Part shown: positions 59,960 to 64,000 of the stretch, piece by piece | Layout of the letters: each line of letters starts with the position of its first letter | How positions within the stretch are numbered: position 1 is the first letter of the stretch | NCBI GenBank assembly: GCA_039026235.1 | Contig: JBCCMQ010000001.1 | Span: forward strand, 434,001 to 498,000 | From: JBCCMQ01 sp039026235 | Lineage (GTDB): Bacteria; Pseudomonadota; Alphaproteobacteria; Rhodobacterales; Rhodobacteraceae | DNA length: 64,000 nucleotides | Reading direction: 5' to 3' | The notes under the pieces: generated by a model | The model's database searches: none | The model's input: only the letters and a program-made list of their open reading frames with translations | Told to the model about the DNA's origin: nothing | Made by a program: the position numbers and the translations under genes

Positions 59960-60239
59960 AGAACAGTCTCTTTTGTCTTCGAACCCGTCCGTGACCGGTA
60001 TCGAGGCGGCTGAAGCGTCGACCTCAGGAACGCATAGTTTGGTTCAAAGAAACAGCTCCAATGCGCCGCCGAAAGCCACTTCTGCGGACGAAGAATAGTT
60101 TTCTTCCGGCACGATTACCGAGTGGCCGCATTTGAATTGACAGCTGGTGTGGTACGGTAGCTGCGTGTGTTCATGAGGGCACGTCGAACCAACGGGAAAA
60201 CGACCACGCATCTTGTGGATGATCACAGACAGTGGCTAA

Positions 60240-60890
60240 GGCGACCATAGCTTTCGTGGTTTCAGTATCAGTGGCTCGGGGCTGCACAGGCATCATGCTG
60301 ACCGGTTTGGCGGACGCATCGTCGTGCCGTACATGAACGGGAACCCAATGGTATGTGATGCGCCTCTTCGCGCAGTCATGGCCTCTTCAAACTATGACTG
60401 GCACATGACCAATTTGGACAACTACATGACCCTGTCAGCACTTGGGCTTCCGGCTGTTGAAGCGAGCGGCGTGACCTTCGCTCCACTTAGAGCCGGAAGT
60501 GTCATGACCGGTCAGCCGGGTGAATTCACACCCGCGTCGCGCTTTGTGCGGGCAGTCGCGTTTTCGCAAACCGCGCGCCAACCTGACGGTGGCTAGGATA
60601 CAGTGCGCGCAGCATTCCGCATCCTGGACAACTATAAAATTCCGACAGACGCTGCCGAAGGTGCGGAGGACGACGTGCAATCGGACAACGTGATCTACAG
60701 CGCGACCCAGATCACGAAAGCCACGGACGCTGAGAGCCTCGTGTTCTATCATCACGCGGTGTTCGATCGTACCGTTCACATGGTGGATATGAAGCAGATC
60801 GAATTCGGATCTTTGGGCAACGAGAAGATCGTTTCTGAAATCAGAGGTGACCCTCAACCCACCTTGGTCGATGTGACGCCAACCTATTGA
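60240..60890 (+). pseudogene. choloylglycine hydrolase / linear amide C-N hydrolase family pseudogene
   Basis: One reading frame from about 60240 to 60890 is homologous to the C-terminal two-thirds of Ntn-type linear amide hydrolases (penicillin V acylase/bile salt hydrolase family): LHRHHADRFGGRIVV, NYDWHMTNLDNYMTLSALGL, TPASRFVRAVAFSQTARQ, RAAFRILDNYKIP and NVIYSATQITKATDAESLVF. It is interrupted by an in-frame TAG at 60594-60596 between QPDGG and DTVRAAF. The N-terminus with the catalytic Cys is missing: the frame upstream of 60240 closes, and no matching N-terminal piece was found. Inactive remnant. Confidence 0.85.
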
Positions 60891-60904
60891 TGCGCGAGCG
60901 CGCG

Positions 60905-60944
60905 GGCCGCGGTTGCCACCAAGCGCCGCGGCCTGCGGCATTTT
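60905..60944 (+). terminator. possible terminator after the pseudogene
   Basis: 8-bp stem GGCCGCGG / CCGCGGCC with a 13-base loop, followed by TGCGGCATTTT. Located 15 bp past the pseudogene stop; probably its original terminator. Confidence 0.45.
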
Positions 60945-61147
60945 CAGTCTAGTCGGGGTCTCGCTGAACCACACGTTTCGCAGACAAGAGCCTGCAGCAG
61001 ACATTCCTTACAGACCGTATCAAGCACCCCATGAGCGCAAGTTGCTCCCGTGGAGCGTTAGCTTCGCGCAAGAAAACTGGCATTCGCGACGGAAATTCCG
61101 AAACTTACCGAAAAGTAGGGACCAAGACACACTCTGCGACCGTTTTG

Positions 61148-62680
61148 CTACCGGCCGGACGGATCCATCATAGCGTCCATTATGGCCTGCACATCCAAGT
61201 CAAAACTCTCTTGCCGGGGCGGAAACGCCTCAAAGGACGCAAAGAACTGCTGTGTGACTACAGCGGCAGGACCAAAGACCCATGAGCGGTTTTCCTGCCA
61301 CTCGTCGAAGCCCCGGGTTTCGTGAAACCTCTCGAACGGGTCGAGGTCCAGACGGGTGATAAGCGGGGTAACGAGTTGGTTCTGGATGCCGTTGAACCAA
61401 GTGTCCTGTTCGGTGAAAAGGAACTTCCACTCACCAAAACGAAGCCCGTGGAAAGTCGTCTCGGTGAAGAACGGGAAGAAATCCCGATTGGATGGACCCT
61501 CACCGCTTAAAACCTGCGTTTGATCGTAACCGTCGATGTGCACGTTGTATGTAACGCCATCAATTTCTGTACCGGCCAAAAGATCATTCTTAAGGTCTGG
61601 CTGTCCGAGCAACGACATAATGGTCGGAACCCAATCCTCCATGGTCAGCATTTCGCCCGATGTCGTGCCCGGCTCAACGACGCCAGGCCATTTGATCATC
61701 GCAGGAACCTTGAAGCCGCCTTCATAACCGCCGACACCCTTTTCTCCGCGGAAAGGATGATTGCCGCCATCCGGCCATGAATTCGATGCCGCCCCGTTGT
61801 CTGTTGAGAACATCACGACGGTGTTTTCATCAACACCCAGTTCTTCAAGCAAGTCGAGCAGCTCTCCGACATCATCATCAAGCTCGACCATGCCATCGGC
61901 AAAGACATTGCCGGTACCGGTGATGCCCTCGTATTGCTCAGTAAGATTGGTCCGGTAGTGCATGCGCGTGGTGTTGTGCCAGACAAAAAATGGTTCGTCA
62001 TCTTCGACAGCATCCCGAATAAAGCGCGTACTCTCTTCCATCACCTCTTGATCCAGTGTGCGCTGACGCTCGGTCCCGAACTGGCCGAGATCCTCGATCT
62101 GCTGATCGCCGCCATCTTCCGCTGCGAACGAACGGATCACACCGCGTTGCGCGAATGGGGACGCGTCGAACAATTCGGCAGGATAGTCTGCCTGCTCCAC
62201 GTATTCACCCGCATTCAGGTGGTAAAGAATGCCAAAGAATTCATCAAAGCCATGCGCCGTAGGAAGGTGCTCGTCGCGGTCGCCAAGGTGATTTTTGCCA
62301 AATTGGCCGGTGCGATAGCCAAGAGCGCGCAACATCGTGGCCAACGTTGGATCTTCGGATTGAAGACCTTGCTCGGCGCCGGGCAACCCAACGGTCGATA
62401 GGCCAGTTCGGATCGGATATTGCCCGGTAATGAACGCCGCGCGGCCCGCGGTGCAGGATGCGTGCGCATAATGATCCATAAATAAAAGGCCGTCATTCGC
62501 GATCCGGTCGATATTCGGCGTTTCACAGCACATCATGCCTCGGTGGTAGGCAGAAATGTTCCACATTCCGATGTCGTCGCCCCAGATGACAAGAATATTA
62601 GGACGTTCAACATCCTGAGCCGAAACGACAGTTGCTGCGCATAGGGCAAGCGAAGATATTGTGGTGGCAATCGTTTTCAT
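61148..62680 (-). CDS. Cys-type sulfatase, Sec-exported
   Basis: 510 residues from MKTIATTISSLALCAATVVS, a Sec signal peptide. Metal site WGDDIGMWN, formylglycine motif CTAGR at 76-80 (Cys76), GKNHLGDRDEHLPTAHGFDE, STDNGAASNSWPDG, GEKGVGGYEGGFKVPAMI. It is clearly homologous to the sulfatase at 33138-34790 along its length but has a Sec rather than a Tat signal. No FGE lies beside it; the one at 34797 is the only FGE in the window. Sec export needs formylglycine formation before or during translocation. Stands alone in a gene-poor segment. Substrate unknown. Confidence 0.93.
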   Translation of the reverse strand: MKTIATTISSLALCAATVVSAQDVERPNILVIWGDDIGMWNISAYHRGMMCCETPNIDRIANDGLLFMDHYAHASCTAGRAAFITGQYPIRTGLSTVGLPGAEQGLQSEDPTLATMLRALGYRTGQFGKNHLGDRDEHLPTAHGFDEFFGILYHLNAGEYVEQADYPAELFDASPFAQRGVIRSFAAEDGGDQQIEDLGQFGTERQRTLDQEVMEESTRFIRDAVEDDEPFFVWHNTTRMHYRTNLTEQYEGITGTGNVFADGMVELDDDVGELLDLLEELGVDENTVVMFSTDNGAASNSWPDGGNHPFRGEKGVGGYEGGFKVPAMIKWPGVVEPGTTSGEMLTMEDWVPTIMSLLGQPDLKNDLLAGTEIDGVTYNVHIDGYDQTQVLSGEGPSNRDFFPFFTETTFHGLRFGEWKFLFTEQDTWFNGIQNQLVTPLITRLDLDPFERFHETRGFDEWQENRSWVFGPAAVVTQQFFASFEAFPPRQESFDLDVQAIMDAMMDPSGR

Positions 62681-63696
62681 TGTATCAACCCTCTGAAAAT
62701 CAACGGTAAGATGCATTGGGAGCGCGTGTGTGACACAGTACTTTCGTGTTAAATCGCGACTAGGTTTTGCGAAAGTCTCGCCCGTTCCTGCCCAGCACCT
62801 GCACGCACACCCAACCAGTCAAACAACGCTGAACCCTAGCATTCTTGCCCAAAGTCGTACGTTGCCTTGTGAAAATCGACCAATTGGCTTGTAGCAGAAA
62901 TTGTATCGTCCTTGAACTCACGACTTTCATTGCTGCCGACGCAACAGTATCGCCATTGGGGCGCCAAGCGGTCTTCTGCTGCGCAATAACTAAGCCTAGC
63001 GCCCGCCCCTTCATCGCCGCGGCGGATGTTCTGCAGAGCCACAGTCAGAATTACGCCGAGCCCGAGCCTGCCCACGGCCTAGGCCAGCGCGATGGCTCGG
63101 CTTGACAGGCGCATGACCCGGGGTGGGTCGGGTCTGGGGCGCCATTCGCGGGCGGTGTCTTTCTCGCTTCGCGGTTGTTCGGGCATCTCGGGTGGGTGTG
63201 TCGTCTTTTCGCCTCCGGCTGTGGGCCGTTCGGCTGAAGCCTCGGCGAAGCGTCAAAGCGCGGGGGAAGCTCGAAACCTCGTAGACATTGGAAGAACGGT
63301 ACCGAAAGATGAAGCACATGAGGGTACGCATGACAAAAGGTTCGCGATTTTTCGGCTTGTCTGGCGTTTTTGCTATCCCGTTCGAGCAAATTGATGCAAA
63401 GGCCGGGCACGCCCCGCGTTTCTCGCGACGCCTCATAAGAATGGGTCCAAACGGTACGTATCGCATGGACTTGATGCAATCCGTCCTAGAGATACCGCAA
63501 CGGCTTCAGAAAAAATCAACGTCTCTGACACGGCATCTGCTTTGGAAACGGTCGTGGCCCGATCACTTCAAAGGCGGTCAATTGACGTGGCGCACCGGCG
63601 GAGTGACATGCCCCTTGGTCGCAATTGTCAACGAAAGGTTCGAAACAGGGCCCGGAGTACATTTGTCACAAAATTCACTGGAATGTTGGGGGCTCA
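62681..63696. other. about 1 kb without a supported gene
   Basis: Upstream side of sulfatase 2, probably holding its minus-strand promoter. A plus-strand frame at 63309-63746 (MKHMRVRMTKGSRFFGLSGV start) is open for 145 codons but has no recognisable motif and overlaps the partial gene at the right edge. Opposing frames around 63050-63480 are Arg/Pro-rich and look spurious. Confidence 0.35.
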
Positions 63697-64000
63697 TTAA
63701 AGCTTTGAAAGCACGACAAAAACGCGGAGCGAGCCCAATAGGGTGATGCCATGATCCGGCTGGGCGACCAGGATCAATTCAGGCCAGTCACGAGCGGGGC
63801 AATTTAGTCGGCTCACTCGCACAACATAGCTAGAACCGTTCGCGCTCTGCAGACCGACTTGCGACCAGTCCCCTCCGAACGAGCCAAAAGTTGACCTGTC
63901 GTTGTTCCAGACCTCCCAAGCCCAGTCTGAAATGACGCATGCCGGCTCGTTTGGAAGATAAACGGTGTCTTCACGTATATCGATAGCGGTGCCTACGAAG
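63697..64000 (-). CDS. hypothetical protein, partial (runs off right edge)
   Basis: A minus-strand frame of 100 codons is open from the window edge to a TAA at 63697, immediately followed by TGA. Its composition is protein-like: FVGTAIDIREDTVYLPNEPA, WAWEVWNNDRSTFGSFGGDW, NGSSYVVRVSRLNCPARDWP. The start lies outside the window, so length and signal are unknown. Rich in Trp, Asn and Ser, suggesting an extracellular or beta-rich domain. No family recognised. Confidence 0.5.
   Translation of the reverse strand, partial: FVGTAIDIREDTVYLPNEPACVISDWAWEVWNNDRSTFGSFGGDWSQVGLQSANGSSYVVRVSRLNCPARDWPELILVAQPDHGITLLGSLRVFVVLSKL

Noticed and set aside
60044..60226. 60-codon minus-strand frame
   Set aside because: No recognisable motif, no ribosome-binding site, and sits in a region of gene decay.
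63309..63746. 145-codon plus-strand frame
   Set aside because: No motif, and overlaps the better-looking partial minus-strand gene at the right edge.

Overview
The window reads as chromosomal DNA of a marine roseobacter-type alphaproteobacterium (Rhodobacterales). The reasons are high GC with strong GC3 in most genes, many transport-plus-catabolism operons chained by 4-bp ATGA/GTGA overlaps, and typical family content: Rieske/dimethylglycine-dehydrogenase demethylation genes, a BCCT transporter, AtzF, Liv-type and sugar ABC systems, and GcvA-like LysR regulators. This assignment is inference from gene content. No rRNA, tRNA, CRISPR array, phage or intact insertion sequence was seen.

Layout. 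1-3.5 kb: N-demethylation genes on the minus strand (an FAD oxidoreductase cut by the window edge, a small unknown protein, a Rieske oxygenase) with a LysR gene upstream. 3.5-7.2 kb: MDR reductase, DUF1772 membrane protein, NmrA-like reductase and an AraC regulator. 7.3-10.5 kb (plus): an epimerase/reductase-like protein, fumarylacetoacetase and maleylacetoacetate isomerase, the end of the tyrosine/homogentisate pathway, without homogentisate dioxygenase. 10.6-13.3 kb: small membrane protein, a second AraC regulator and an L-xylulose-reductase-like SDR.

13.3-26.7 kb is a divergent carbohydrate regulon. On the minus strand a sugar ABC importer (binding protein, two unusually long permeases, ATPase) is followed by a DhnA/LsrF-type aldolase, Gfo/Idh oxidoreductase, PfkB kinase and zinc dehydrogenase. 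On the plus strand a GntR/FCD regulator leads an overlapping set for non-phosphorylated L-fucose oxidation: aldose dehydrogenase, FucU mutarotase, lactonase and fuconate dehydratase. A perfect palindrome sits between the halves.

26.8-35.8 kb (minus) is the most interesting block. A formylglycine-generating enzyme and a Tat-exported Cys-type sulfatase are followed by MoxR ATPase, DUF58, DUF4381, BatA-like, BatB/TPR and BatD-like genes. The order suggests a MoxR/VWA machine working with an exported sulfatase. A second Cys-type sulfatase, Sec-exported and with no FGE beside it, lies at 61.1-62.7 kb.

36.2-44.2 kb: LysR regulator divergent from a peptide-type ABC importer (binding protein, two permeases, fused double ATPase) and allophanate hydrolase. 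44.2-51.8 kb is more accessory: a NERD nuclease-like protein with a topoisomerase-type zinc finger, a BCCT transporter, an acyltransferase-3 protein of lower GC, a UshA-like phosphoesterase with altered metal ligands, a DUF3592 protein and several non-coding stretches. 51.9-58.0 kb: branched-chain-amino-acid-type ABC importer followed by an aldo/keto reductase and a TIGR04076-like protein. Divergent from these, 58.1-59.6 kb, is an aldo/keto reductase fused to a RidA domain. 59.6-64 kb is gene-poor: a 49-codon SEC-C frame, a decayed choloylglycine-hydrolase-family pseudogene, sulfatase 2 and a gene running off the right edge.
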